Positions 15,945 to 24,184 of a DNA stretch of 26,837 nucleotides are shown one piece after another. The translations under genes were made by a program, and so were the position numbers. A model generated the notes under the pieces. The model was not told where the DNA came from. It made no database searches and saw nothing but the letters and a program-made list of their open reading frames with translations. The stretch's first letter is position 1. The number at the start of each line of letters is the position of its first letter. The DNA comes from an uncultured Akkermansia sp. (lineage in GTDB: Bacteria > Verrucomicrobiota > Verrucomicrobiia > Verrucomicrobiales > Akkermansiaceae), in the NCBI GenBank assembly GCA_904501915.1, contig CAJGCV010000018.1, forward strand, positions 1-26,837, written 5' to 3'.

Positions 15945-18110
15945 TTATGGCGTGGGGACTCCGTAACGCTCGATGAGGGCTGCAGGGTCGGGGTCGCGAC
16001 CGAGGAAATCGCGAATCTGCTGCATGGCGGGAACGCTGCTGCCGCGATCCAGGATGCAACGCCGGTAATCAGCTCCGGTGGCTGGGTTGAGCACGCCCTC
16101 GTTCTTGAAGCGGGTCATGGCATCGGCGGCCAGCATTTCAGACCATTTGTAGGTGTAGAGCGCAGCTGCGTAGCCCTCTGCCATGGTGTGGGACATGGTG
16201 CGGATTTCGCTGGGCGGCTGTTCGGTGTAGGGGAAAAGCCAGGGTTTCAGGATGTCCTGCGCCACTTCATCAATGGGGCGGTCCTTGTATTTATCATGGT
16301 AGTGCATGTGGAGCTCGAGGTCGAGCTTGCTGGCGCAGAGCATGCGCATGTGCATTTCGATGGGATTGGAACCGCGGCTGCTGGCGAGCTGCCGGGCAAG
16401 ATGTTCCGGCAGGGGCTCCCCGGTGGCATAGTGGCTGGTGAAAAGTGCGAGCGCTTCAGGTTCCCAGATCCAGCTTTCCTGCAACTGGCTGGGCATTTCG
16501 GCAAAATCGCGTTCAATCTCGGCGGTGCAGAGGGCGCGCAGCTCTCCATGCCCCAGCATCATGTGCATCATGTGCCCGAATTCGTGGAACAACATGTAGA
16601 TATCGTTGTGATTGAAGAGATGCGGCTGACCGGGGCGGGGCGGTGTCAGGTTTGCCATGAGGGCAGCAAGGTGCGGCTCCCCCAGGCTGCCATCGGCCGC
16701 CGGGTTACCATCGCGCAGGGGTAGACACCATGCCTGCGGGCGTTTCCGCGGGCGGGCAATGATGTCCATGTAGAACGAGCCCCGGTGTTCACCGGTGGCG
16801 GCATCCTTTACCGCAAAGCAACGCACATCAGGATGCCAGGTCTCCACTACACCGGGCTGGGCGGTTTCGCCAGGCTTCAGGCAGGCGGTGGGCAGTTCCT
16901 GAATGTGCAGATTGAGCACCTGTGCCCATATCTTCATAAGCCCCTCTACGACCTTATCGGCCTTGAGATAAGGGGTGATGGTATTCACATTGAACGCAGC
17001 GCGCTGGGGAGGAAGCACACGGTTCAGGTAGGCTGTATCCCAGGGGTTGACCGCGGTGAGTTCCTTGCCGCTTGCCTGGGAGTATCGCCTTAATTCTGCT
17101 GCCACATAGGCATCCCAGGCGGGTTTGCTGCGATCCAGCATGTCATTGATGAAATCAAGCGCTTTCTGACCAGTACCCATCATGCGGCGTGCGGCCTGCA
17201 TATCGGCATAGTTGGCATAGCCCAGCAGGGTGGCAAGTTCGTGGCGTAACTCCAGAATTTTCTTGATAAGGGGTTCTGTGTCGAGGGCGAATCTGGTGCC
17301 GGCACTGTTGGTGCCCTGCCAGCACAGATGTCGGGTTTCCTCCACCTTGCAATAGCGCAGAACCGGGGCGGCAGGGGCGGTGGTCAGGTTGATGTACCAG
17401 CCGGGTTTTCCCTCCTTTTTGGCGAGTTCCTCTGCCATCTGCATCCATGGCTGGGGCATGCCCTCCAGCATGGAGGGGTCGGTGATGTGCAGCTGCCAGA
17501 CATACGGCGCATTCTGCACATAGGCATTGAAGCGGAACCCCAGTTGTGAGAGTTCCTTTTCAATGGCAGCCTTGCGAGCTTGTTTGTCCGGCGTGAGCAG
17601 GAGCCCGCTGTCTCGCATGCTCTGGACGGTCAGCTGCACAAAGCGCTGGCGGGCAGGGCTCAGCTCTGCCACCCAGGGGGCAGAGGCGGCCTCGTAGAGA
17701 ACCTGCGCAATGCGCCCGGCATGCAACCCCTCGGCTTTATAGGCCGAGGATTCCGTCATAATCTGGCTCATCATGCGCTGCATCTCCGGGTTTCCCAGTG
17801 CCGTGTGCAGGTGGAAAACGTAGTTGGCTACCTGTTTCAGGTTTTCGCCTGCGCAGTACCATGCCAGGAAGGTATTGTCGAAGGTGGCGGTTTCCGGGGT
17901 GACTGCGGCTATCGCTTCCAGCTGTGCGCGAGCTTCCAGAATGGCGGCGCGGGTATCAGCAAGAGCCTGCTCCGGGGTCATTTGTGACCATGCCGGGTAT
18001 TGTGCCGTGCGGAAAAACGGGTGTTCCTGCTGTTCTGCCACAGCGCCTGGGGCAACCAGGACACAAAAGGCCGAGCAGACGGAAGCAGTTAAATTGCGCA
18101 GATTCATCAT
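15945..18110 (-). CDS. Secreted M3 family metallopeptidase (Dcp/oligopeptidase type)
   Basis: A 721-residue zinc peptidase from the chosen start. The N-terminus (MMNLRNLTASVCSAFCVLVAPGAVAEQQ) is a clear signal peptide with an A-x-A site, so export to the periplasm or beyond is expected. The active-site motif is H509-E510-F-G-H513, with a third zinc ligand E538 (FAEMPSQ) 29 residues after H509, the Dcp/OpdA spacing. M3 enzymes trim short peptides, Dcp releasing C-terminal dipeptides. The frame continues upstream to 18359, but that part overlaps the neighbouring gene and precedes the promoter. Tandem ATGs occur at 18110 and 18107, and the -10 box ends 7 nt before 18110, implying a leaderless mRNA. 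The exact M3 subtype is uncertain. Confidence 0.93.
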   Translation of the reverse strand: MMNLRNLTASVCSAFCVLVAPGAVAEQQEHPFFRTAQYPAWSQMTPEQALADTRAAILEARAQLEAIAAVTPETATFDNTFLAWYCAGENLKQVANYVFHLHTALGNPEMQRMMSQIMTESSAYKAEGLHAGRIAQVLYEAASAPWVAELSPARQRFVQLTVQSMRDSGLLLTPDKQARKAAIEKELSQLGFRFNAYVQNAPYVWQLHITDPSMLEGMPQPWMQMAEELAKKEGKPGWYINLTTAPAAPVLRYCKVEETRHLCWQGTNSAGTRFALDTEPLIKKILELRHELATLLGYANYADMQAARRMMGTGQKALDFINDMLDRSKPAWDAYVAAELRRYSQASGKELTAVNPWDTAYLNRVLPPQRAAFNVNTITPYLKADKVVEGLMKIWAQVLNLHIQELPTACLKPGETAQPGVVETWHPDVRCFAVKDAATGEHRGSFYMDIIARPRKRPQAWCLPLRDGNPAADGSLGEPHLAALMANLTPPRPGQPHLFNHNDIYMLFHEFGHMMHMMLGHGELRALCTAEIERDFAEMPSQLQESWIWEPEALALFTSHYATGEPLPEHLARQLASSRGSNPIEMHMRMLCASKLDLELHMHYHDKYKDRPIDEVAQDILKPWLFPYTEQPPSEIRTMSHTMAEGYAAALYTYKWSEMLAADAMTRFKNEGVLNPATGADYRRCILDRGSSVPAMQQIRDFLGRDPDPAALIERYGVPTP

Positions 18111-18117
18111 GCGCCGC

Positions 18118-18145
18118 ATTATAGCAGATTGTCCACAAGATTCAA
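18118..18145 (-). promoter_or_regulatory. M3 peptidase promoter, predicted leaderless
   Basis: On the minus strand: -35 TTGAAT (18140-18145), a 16-bp spacer ending TGC (extended -10), and -10 TATAAT (18118-18123). The next 7 nt, GCGGCGC, lead straight into tandem ATGATG, so the expected +1 coincides with the start codon. Confidence 0.75.
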
Positions 18146-18202
18146 GAGCGTTATGTCGTGTGCCCTGCGAAATTGCATGTAGACAAATCACTTGCGGCAA
18201 CG

Positions 18203-18898
18203 TCATTTCCAGAATGCCCGCACGATGCGGAAGAGAAGATACCCACCCCCGGCAGGTATGGCCAGAAACGGGGTGAGCAGCAGGACCAGCAGTCCCAGAC
18301 AGGCCCAGGCGTATGCGAAAATGAAATGCAGGGGGTAATGCTCCTGCACATTCTCCCAACCCATGCGCGAGGAGAAGAGTCCGCCCTTGTTCCGGCTGTA
18401 ATCCGCCACCAGCAGAAGCCCATTACCGCATTCCACCACATCCACCCAGCCGTGGCCGAAAAATACTCCGTAGCGATAGGGACCCGGCATTTCATATTCG
18501 GCCAGAAGTTTGTTCATCCGTTCTGCACAGTAGCTGGAGTTTGCAGATACGCGGAATTGTTGCATGTTCTCCGCCGAGGGGCGTGCGATGTAGATGCGTG
18601 TGTACACGCCCTCATCCCCACGGCACGGGTTTTCCCTGCTCCTGCTACTGACCAGGATTCCCTCCGGCTCTCCCCAATACTCATAGTTCCAGTCGCGGTC
18701 CGGCAGCAGGTAATAGTAAATGGGTAATCCCGCCACCACAATGAGCCAGATGTAAAACAGGACGCGCCAGACGCGACTGCTCCGGCGCTGCTGGCGTTTC
18801 TGCTGCTGCAATTTCGCTGTGGATGCCGCCACATCTGCCTTGCTCAGCACCTGTGCCGGGGCTGATGCGGGGGGCTGGACCGGAGTATGCGAGGACAT
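18203..18898 (-). CDS. Putative membrane protein, unknown function
   Basis: A 231-residue protein I do not recognise. The N-terminus is Ala/Pro/Gln-rich and then basic (LQQQKRQQRRSSRVWR, about 30-45), followed by a transmembrane helix (about 45-66). A polar domain with several aromatic residues and Cys follows (about 67-185), then a second hydrophobic region (about 190-222) near the C-terminus. The positive patch before helix 1 suggests a cytoplasmic N-terminus, putting the central domain outside. The start overlaps the SEL1 protein's stop by one base (TAATG), so the two are translationally coupled. Confidence 0.7.
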   Translation of the reverse strand: MSSHTPVQPPASAPAQVLSKADVAASTAKLQQQKRQQRRSSRVWRVLFYIWLIVVAGLPIYYYLLPDRDWNYEYWGEPEGILVSSRSRENPCRGDEGVYTRIYIARPSAENMQQFRVSANSSYCAERMNKLLAEYEMPGPYRYGVFFGHGWVDVVECGNGLLLVADYSRNKGGLFSSRMGWENVQEHYPLHFIFAYAWACLGLLVLLLTPFLAIPAGGGYLLFRIVRAFWK

Positions 18899-19677
18899 TA
18901 TTTTTCTTCTCCATCCATCTGGTAAAGCGCGCGCACGGCGCCCTCGTGTCCCTGTTCGGCGGCAGCTTCAAACCACTTGCGGGCGGTCGCTTTGTCCTGT
19001 TTCACTTCCTCGCCGTTCAGGTAGCAGACAGCCAGATTGAATTGGGCTCCGGCATCGCCGAGTTCGGCGCCCTTGCTCCACAGCTGAATAGCCTTTGTCC
19101 AGTCCCTGGGGACGCCATCGCCGCGGAAATAGCACTGCCCCAGGTCATTGTGTGCCCAGCCATTGCCTGCGTCTGCCGCCTTCTGCCAGTATTCAATGGC
19201 TTTCTGCGTATCTGCCTTGATGCCCATTCCGTTGTAGGTCATGGTGCCGAGGAGGCGCCAGCCTTCGCTGTTGCCAGCTTCTCCTGCCTTGCGGAACCAC
19301 TCAGCCGCCTCGGCGGGGTTCTTGTCCATACCAAAACCATAGATGGCGAAACGCCCCATTTCAAAAAGTGCGGTGGCATCGCCCGTTTCGGCAGCCATTT
19401 TCAGGCAGCTGCATGCCAGTTTCTGGTCATCGGGCAGGTAATCGCGCGTGGCGATCCGCTTGCCAAGCTCCAGCATAGCTTCCTTATTGCCCTTTGCTGC
19501 GCGTTGTTCCAGCGCCTGGTTTCCCATTTCGGTGAGCATGTGACGCACGATGGTGTTGGCAGCCTGTTCCGGGGTGGAATCCTTGTCTACCACAATGGTG
19601 TAGGTTTTGGCGGTGGCTGTGTTCAAGCTCAGCAGCGCCAGCGCGCTGAGGATGGTAGTGATAAAGGTGTTTTTCAT
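18898..19677 (-). CDS. Secreted SEL1-repeat protein
   Basis: A 259-residue protein with a signal peptide (MKNTFITTILSALALLSLNTATA). An array of about five SEL1-like tetratricopeptide repeats runs from about residue 65 to 250. They are seen in A-x-x-x-L/M-G-x-x-Y/F-x-G-x-G units such as ALFEMGRFAIYGFGMDKNPA, WRLLGTMTYNGMGIKADTQ, AHNDLGQCYFRGDGVPRDW and AQFNLAVCYLNGEEVKQD. SEL1 repeats form helical scaffolds for protein-protein contacts, and the partner here is unknown. The protein probably acts in the periplasm with the membrane protein encoded next to it. A promoter with TATAAT lies 35 nt upstream of the ATG. Confidence 0.9.
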   Translation of the reverse strand: MKNTFITTILSALALLSLNTATAKTYTIVVDKDSTPEQAANTIVRHMLTEMGNQALEQRAAKGNKEAMLELGKRIATRDYLPDDQKLACSCLKMAAETGDATALFEMGRFAIYGFGMDKNPAEAAEWFRKAGEAGNSEGWRLLGTMTYNGMGIKADTQKAIEYWQKAADAGNGWAHNDLGQCYFRGDGVPRDWTKAIQLWSKGAELGDAGAQFNLAVCYLNGEEVKQDKATARKWFEAAAEQGHEGAVRALYQMDGEEK

Positions 19678-19712
19678 AATGCAGGGCGGGGGAATGAGTT
19701 ATACCTGCCTGA

Positions 19713-19740
19713 ATTATATCGGAACAATCGCCGTTTGCAA
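19713..19740 (-). promoter_or_regulatory. Promoter of the SEL1-protein unit
   Basis: On the minus strand: -35 TTGCAA (19735-19740), 16-bp spacer, -10 TATAAT (19713-19718). The transcript would have a leader of about 28 nt with no Shine-Dalgarno sequence. It is divergent from the promoter at 19773-19801. Confidence 0.7.
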
Positions 19741-19772
19741 GCCTGATATGGAATAATCTGCTAATTTGGGGA

Positions 19773-19801
19773 TTGCGGAGGAGGCTGTTTCCTGATAGAA
19801 T
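19773..19801 (+). promoter_or_regulatory. Promoter of the 19810 membrane-protein cluster, predicted leaderless
   Basis: -35 TTGCGG (19773-19778), a 17-bp spacer ending TGA (extended -10), and -10 TAGAAT (19796-19801), then 8 nt to the ATG at 19810. The -35 is a poor match, but the layout matches the other predicted leaderless promoters. The two divergent promoters share the 132-bp gap. Confidence 0.55.
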
Positions 19802-19809
19802 GACCTGGT

Positions 19810-21108
19810 ATGGATGAGGCTTCATCACAGCCGCAGGGCACGAGCCGCTTTCCCCGCTTTTTCCTGAGTTGCTGGAAATTGCCGCTGGTGGTTGTGGTGG
19901 GAACTCTGGTTTGGGCGGCGCTGCTGTGGCTGACCGCCGCGGTGGACAGCTGGTATGGTTTTGGTGAGAATTTTGCCCCTGCTGCTGTGATACTGCTGGT
20001 GGTGCTGGGTGGTCTGGTGAGTGGTGCCTGGCTGGTTGTAGTGGTGTGGTTGTTGGTGCAAACGGTGCTGTGCTGTTGTCACCGCAGGTGGATGTCTTTG
20101 TTGCGCTGCTGGGGCTGTGTGGTGGTGTCTTCTCTGGCAGCATGGGGCTGTCTGCTCGGTGTGATGCGGAATGTGTTTATGAATGGCCCGGATTGGTTTA
20201 TGCTGGATGTGGAGATTCCGGAGGGTCGTGCTTATGTGGCACCCCGCGGGTTGCGTCCGGTGATGGGGGATGTGCGTGAACCGTCAGCGCGTGCAAGGGA
20301 ACTTCTGGCATTGCGACCGAAGCGTCCGCCGTTGCAGGTCATGGTGAAGATTCCCCCTCTGCCGAATCTGGAGAAGTTGACGCGTGAGGCTCCTGCCGTG
20401 TTGCAGGAATACATGATTCGCTGCCTTTATGCGGAGTCGGTGCAGCCGGATTTTCAGGCGCAGGCGCTGGTGCATTGGCATGAGCCGGTGGCGCTGGAGC
20501 ATGCCGATGACCCGCAGAGCCATGTGCTGCGAGCCCTGCGCCCCGCTTATGCGACGGATGTTCGCATGACACTCAAGCCGTCCGACTGGAAATGGAGCAT
20601 GCCGCTGCATGGTGGGTGGTCGCTGGTGATGCCCGCTTCCTATCCCTTCGGGGCAGAGGAAGTGATGGAGGAAACGGTGGCGGGGGCGCTGAAGCTGTTG
20701 GATGACAGCCTGGCGGCTCTGGCGGCAGACCCGACGCCTGCGGGGTTGGATGCCCTGTTGCCGCAGAAGGCGCAGCTGCCTTTTCTGAGTCTCTGGGAAG
20801 CCAATGTTCCTGGTCAGTATCACATTCTGGTGGTGTTGCCTGCCGGGCATCCCGCCGGTCGCATTCAATTGCGGGGGTACGAGGTGTCCACGGGCAAAGC
20901 GGTGCAGAACGTGCAGGGGAACATGTCTGTGGTGCCCCTGGGGAATGTATGCAGCGTGGCTGGGTATGCAATGCTGGGCGTTATCAGCGGCGAGGTGAAT
21001 GAATTTTATGCCACCGAGTGGGAAATCTGGTTCACACCTGAGGAGGGTGGTGAATCCCGCTGCATCGGTAAGCAGGAATTTCTCATCATGGGTGGGGATA
21101 GTTGGTGA
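19810..21108 (+). CDS. Membrane protein with C-terminal extracytoplasmic domain; paralogue of the 22093 gene
   Basis: A 432-residue protein I do not recognise. After a polar N-terminus, hydrophobic segments lie near residues 24-45, 55-92 (probably two) and 98-120. A soluble domain follows from about 130. In that domain the blocks KLTREAPAVLQEY, LAALAADPTPAGLDALLP, VPGQYHILVVLPAGHPAG, and FYATEWEIWFTPEEGGESRC have clear counterparts, in the same order, in the protein encoded at 22093. The two are therefore divergent paralogues flanking two small membrane proteins. No catalytic motif is evident. It heads a four-gene unit, with the next ATG 21 bp downstream. Confidence 0.75.
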   Translation: MDEASSQPQGTSRFPRFFLSCWKLPLVVVVGTLVWAALLWLTAAVDSWYGFGENFAPAAVILLVVLGGLVSGAWLVVVVWLLVQTVLCCCHRRWMSLLRCWGCVVVSSLAAWGCLLGVMRNVFMNGPDWFMLDVEIPEGRAYVAPRGLRPVMGDVREPSARARELLALRPKRPPLQVMVKIPPLPNLEKLTREAPAVLQEYMIRCLYAESVQPDFQAQALVHWHEPVALEHADDPQSHVLRALRPAYATDVRMTLKPSDWKWSMPLHGGWSLVMPASYPFGAEEVMEETVAGALKLLDDSLAALAADPTPAGLDALLPQKAQLPFLSLWEANVPGQYHILVVLPAGHPAGRIQLRGYEVSTGKAVQNVQGNMSVVPLGNVCSVAGYAMLGVISGEVNEFYATEWEIWFTPEEGGESRCIGKQEFLIMGGDSW

Positions 21109-21115
21109 CCGGCTG

Positions 21116-21123
21116 AAAGGAGG
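21116..21123 (+). promoter_or_regulatory. Strong Shine-Dalgarno site before the DUF3592 gene
   Basis: AAAGGAGG lies 6 nt before the ATG at 21130. It is the only textbook Shine-Dalgarno sequence I see in the window. The start lies 21 bp after the previous stop. Confidence 0.85.
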
Positions 21124-21129
21124 GAAACA

Positions 21130-21648
21130 ATGGCAGATCTGGAGTGGTTGGAGAATAACGCGTACACCCGGCACCAGCGGCGCAGCTCGCACCTGGCGCT
21201 GGCTTTGCTGTTTGCGTTTATGTCGGCGGTCTGGGGCTGGCCGGTGTTCAAGACATGGCAGGAAATGTACCATGTGCTGCGGGCTGATTCGGGAATCCGG
21301 GCAGAGGGGTATGTGGAAGGATATAGAGATGTGTCTAAACGGAGGATGGGAGCTACGCGTTCGTGCAGTGGTAAGATAAAAGTAGCTTTCGAATACCAGG
21401 GGAATACCTATACGGTTGATAGCAAAGGATATAATTTTACCCGCTCGCGCTTTGAACGTGCCAAGGAAAGCCGCAGGGTGACGGTGTATGTGAACCCGGG
21501 TAATCCGGCAGCCTCGGTGCTGAGCCTCGGGATTCCTCCTGAAACCTGGATTCTACATTCATTTGCGGGACTGGTGGAGCTGGTGCTGCTGGGCTGCTCC
21601 GGGTATTTTCTCTGTTTGTATTACCGGAAAGGGGAATCGGATGTTTAA
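21130..21648 (+). CDS. DUF3592 domain membrane protein
   Basis: A 172-residue protein with hydrophobic segments near residues 23-42 and 143-165. They flank an extracytoplasmic beta-rich domain with the DUF3592 pattern: GYVEGYRDVS, KIKVAFEYQGNTYTVDSKGY, then VTVYVNPGNPAASVL. DUF3592 proteins are widespread small membrane proteins of unknown role. The start follows a strong Shine-Dalgarno site. The end overlaps the next gene by 8 bp. Confidence 0.8.
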   Translation: MADLEWLENNAYTRHQRRSSHLALALLFAFMSAVWGWPVFKTWQEMYHVLRADSGIRAEGYVEGYRDVSKRRMGATRSCSGKIKVAFEYQGNTYTVDSKGYNFTRSRFERAKESRRVTVYVNPGNPAASVLSLGIPPETWILHSFAGLVELVLLGCSGYFLCLYYRKGESDV

Positions 21649-22096
21649 GTGCGAGAAAGCGCGGCGGGTGCTGCTGGTTGATAATGCGAGGCTGAACATG
21701 GCAGCGCTGCTGGTGCTGGCGGTATTCTGTCTTGTATTGCTGGGTGGCGAGAAAGATTGCGCTGGAACGCATGCCTGGGAAAGTATTTGCCTGGCGTTTT
21801 TTGCTGTGCCGGCGTGGTGTGTGGCTTTTCTGTATCGTCCGTACAGTTTTGTGAAACGGGGGCGGGATGCGCTGGTATTCGGGCTGGTACTGGGGTATGA
21901 AGCATTGCTTATCTGCTGGCATGCGCCGCTGCTCTGGGGAGTGCATGACTGGTGGTATTGGCATACGGGGGTGATGCACCCGCGCTGGGCAGAAACGTCG
22001 ATGGTCTGGGGATGGCTGCCGGTGCATGCATGTATGCTCGCGTTTGCTCTGGTGGGGATATGGACTCTGTATCGATTAAAGAAAAATAATTTATGA
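21641..22096 (+). CDS. Small multi-pass membrane protein, unknown function
   Basis: A 151-residue, strongly hydrophobic, Trp-rich protein with about four likely membrane helices (near residues 20-36, 45-63, 78-95 and 123-143). I recognise no family. The chosen ATG overlaps the DUF3592 gene by 8 bp and has a GGGGAA stretch 6 nt upstream. The frame opens earlier (21563), but that reading lies inside the DUF3592 gene. The stop overlaps the next start as ATGA, so coupling is likely. Confidence 0.7.
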   Translation: MFKCEKARRVLLVDNARLNMAALLVLAVFCLVLLGGEKDCAGTHAWESICLAFFAVPAWCVAFLYRPYSFVKRGRDALVFGLVLGYEALLICWHAPLLWGVHDWWYWHTGVMHPRWAETSMVWGWLPVHACMLAFALVGIWTLYRLKKNNL

Positions 22097-23340
22097 AAAA
22101 GTTAGCGAAAATAGTGCGCTTTGTTCTGGGGCGCAATTGGGTGATGCCGGTGGTGGCTCTGGTCGGGAGTATTATTTGCTTTGCCGGTCTGGCGTGCCTG
22201 TGCGATGTGTCTATGGGGGCCGATGTCGAGAAACGGCACTGGCTGGGGCAGCTGTCTGTTCCTTTGCAGATAGCGCAGCTTCTGCTTTTCTTGGGCCTGC
22301 CGCTCTGGCTGGTGGCGCTTACGATAGTGCGGCTCATTAAGCACCAGTACCATGTGTGGTGGGCCTGGTTGTGGACGCCGATAGCGGGGGCCGGAATGTT
22401 TGTCTGCTTTGCTGCAGGTGCGCTTGCTTCGTCTTTTGCGTGTTACGATGACTTTGCGAGGGAACATCGGCTGACGGACGAGATGACGCCGGCGAATATG
22501 CCTGGCATGGCGGTGCCGCATGGTTTCAGTTTCTATACCATTGAGGATGAATCGCAGATGTCCTCTGCGGTGAACGAGTGGAAAAAGTTGATGTATGTGG
22601 ATTCCTCAATGTGCATTTCTGGTGATGAACAGCTTACCGATGCCGCTCCGAATGTGGAGAAACTGGCGGCTGAGGCTCCGGAGTTGTTGCTGGAGTATAA
22701 GTTGCGCGCCGCATGCCATGTGGTGCTGACTCCCGGGGTGAAGGTGGCACCGCGTCTCGACCTTCTGCGCTGCGAGGGCGAGCACCACCTGGGTGCTGAA
22801 TGCCATTTCATGCGTGAGGATGATAAAATATGGCAGAAACCCCTCCAGAACGGCTGGGAAATTTACACCCGGTGCTCGGATTGGGGGGATGATAAAGTGC
22901 CATCAGCATTTGAACTCAAGAAATTGCAGATGTTGAATGAAGGACTGGCTGCTCTGGCTGCAAACCCTACCCGCGAAGGGCTGGACGCGCTGCTGCCGCC
23001 GCTGCCGGATAAGCCCACCCTTGTGTTGCGCGAGGATTTTCAACCCGGCATGTACAAAGCCTTGCTGGTGGTGCCGCGCAATTACCCCGAGGGTACGTTC
23101 CGGGTGAAAGCCTGTGAGTATACCAGAAAGACCCCGCTGAGCATGAAATTGGTGGAGCTTACCCCCGAGCCCTACCGTGAATTCTGCAAGCTGGCGGTGA
23201 GCGATGATTTTACCGTCTACAGCGGCGAGTGGGGTGAGCTGTATGCAAGCACCTGGGAACTGCACTTCACCCCGGCCGATGGCGGCGAATCACGCTGCGT
23301 GAACACCCAGGTTTATCTGATGCAGGGCTGGAGCCGTTAA
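22093..23340 (+). CDS. Membrane protein, divergent paralogue of the 19810 protein
   Basis: A 415-residue protein with hydrophobic segments near residues 17-37, 52-76 and 90-114 and a soluble C-terminal domain. That domain shares ordered blocks with the 19810 protein: KLAAEAPELLLEY, LAALAANPTREGLDALLP, QPGMYKALLVVPRNYPEG and LYASTWELHFTPADGGESRC. The N-terminal membrane parts align poorly. It overlaps the upstream gene by 4 bp (ATGA) and ends the cluster. No known domain is recognised. Confidence 0.75.
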   Translation: MKKLAKIVRFVLGRNWVMPVVALVGSIICFAGLACLCDVSMGADVEKRHWLGQLSVPLQIAQLLLFLGLPLWLVALTIVRLIKHQYHVWWAWLWTPIAGAGMFVCFAAGALASSFACYDDFAREHRLTDEMTPANMPGMAVPHGFSFYTIEDESQMSSAVNEWKKLMYVDSSMCISGDEQLTDAAPNVEKLAAEAPELLLEYKLRAACHVVLTPGVKVAPRLDLLRCEGEHHLGAECHFMREDDKIWQKPLQNGWEIYTRCSDWGDDKVPSAFELKKLQMLNEGLAALAANPTREGLDALLPPLPDKPTLVLREDFQPGMYKALLVVPRNYPEGTFRVKACEYTRKTPLSMKLVELTPEPYREFCKLAVSDDFTVYSGEWGELYASTWELHFTPADGGESRCVNTQVYLMQGWSR

Positions 23341-23423
23341 AATTTGCGGACTGGCACATTTTTAGCTCGCTTTTTGGCGGTAAAAGTGGCACAGTTAACA
23401 GGAACTGAACCTGCATAGGAATT

Positions 23424-24152
23424 ATGAGTGAACCGACACAAGCTCCGTATAAACGTATTCTTCTGAAACTTAGTGGTGAAGCCTTGCGCGCCCCCGGCAG
23501 TAAGGACAATATCTCACCGGAGATTGTGGCTCGCATCGCACGCGAGATTGCCGAAGCTCAGCAGAAAGGCAACCTCCAGATTGCCATCGTGGTAGGCGGC
23601 GGTAACATCTGGCGTGGTGCCAAGGCCAGCGTGCGCGGCATGGACCGCCCCACGGCGGACTATGTGGGTATGCTTGCCACGGTGATGAATGCGCTTTCCA
23701 TCTGCTCTGCAGTGCAGGAGGCCGGTGTGCCTGCCCACGTGCAGAGCGCTATTGAGATGAAGAACGTGGCAGAGCCCTATGTGCGCAACAAGGCCCGCCA
23801 CCAGCTGCGCGCTGGTGAGGTGGTGGTGTTCGCTGCCGGCACGGGCAACCCCTTCTTCAGCACCGATACGGCAGCTGCTCTGCGTGCCTGCGAAATCAAT
23901 GCTGAAGTGGTGATGAAGGCTACCTCCGTGGATGGTGTGTACACCGCCGACCCCAAGACCGACCCCACCGCTACCCGTTTTGACGCCATTTCCTACGAGG
24001 AGTGCATTTCCCGCAACCTGAAGGTGATGGACCAGACCGCTTTCACCCTGTGCAAGGACAACGCCAAGCCCATCATGGTGTTCGACATGCACCAGCCCGG
24101 CAATATCACCCGCGCGCTGCTGGGTGAGAAGATTGGCACCATCATCGGCTGA
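23424..24152 (+). CDS. pyrH: UMP kinase
   Basis: A 242-residue amino-acid-kinase-fold enzyme that phosphorylates UMP to UDP. Features: KRILLKLSGEAL near the N-terminus (Lys/Gly phosphate loop), VVGGGNIWRG (usually GGGNIFRG), RPTADYVGMLATVMNAL, FAAGTGNPFFSTDTAAALRA (UMP and ATP binding) and KATSVDGVYTADP. Length is normal. It leads pyrH-frr-bactofilin, with frr 32 bp downstream, as in many bacteria (often preceded by tsf, absent here). An AGGAA stretch 4-5 nt before the ATG may aid initiation. Confidence 0.97.
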   Translation: MSEPTQAPYKRILLKLSGEALRAPGSKDNISPEIVARIAREIAEAQQKGNLQIAIVVGGGNIWRGAKASVRGMDRPTADYVGMLATVMNALSICSAVQEAGVPAHVQSAIEMKNVAEPYVRNKARHQLRAGEVVVFAAGTGNPFFSTDTAAALRACEINAEVVMKATSVDGVYTADPKTDPTATRFDAISYEECISRNLKVMDQTAFTLCKDNAKPIMVFDMHQPGNITRALLGEKIGTIIG

Positions 24153-24184
24153 ATCAGATTTTAACACACAACACACATACGACA

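Noticed and set aside
15841..16059. An upstream extension of the quinone reductase
   Set aside because: It runs inside the M3 peptidase gene, contains the promoter, and lacks flavodoxin-family sequence.
18111..18359. An upstream extension of the M3 peptidase
   Set aside because: It overlaps the neighbouring gene, would put the signal peptide internally and lies upstream of the promoter.
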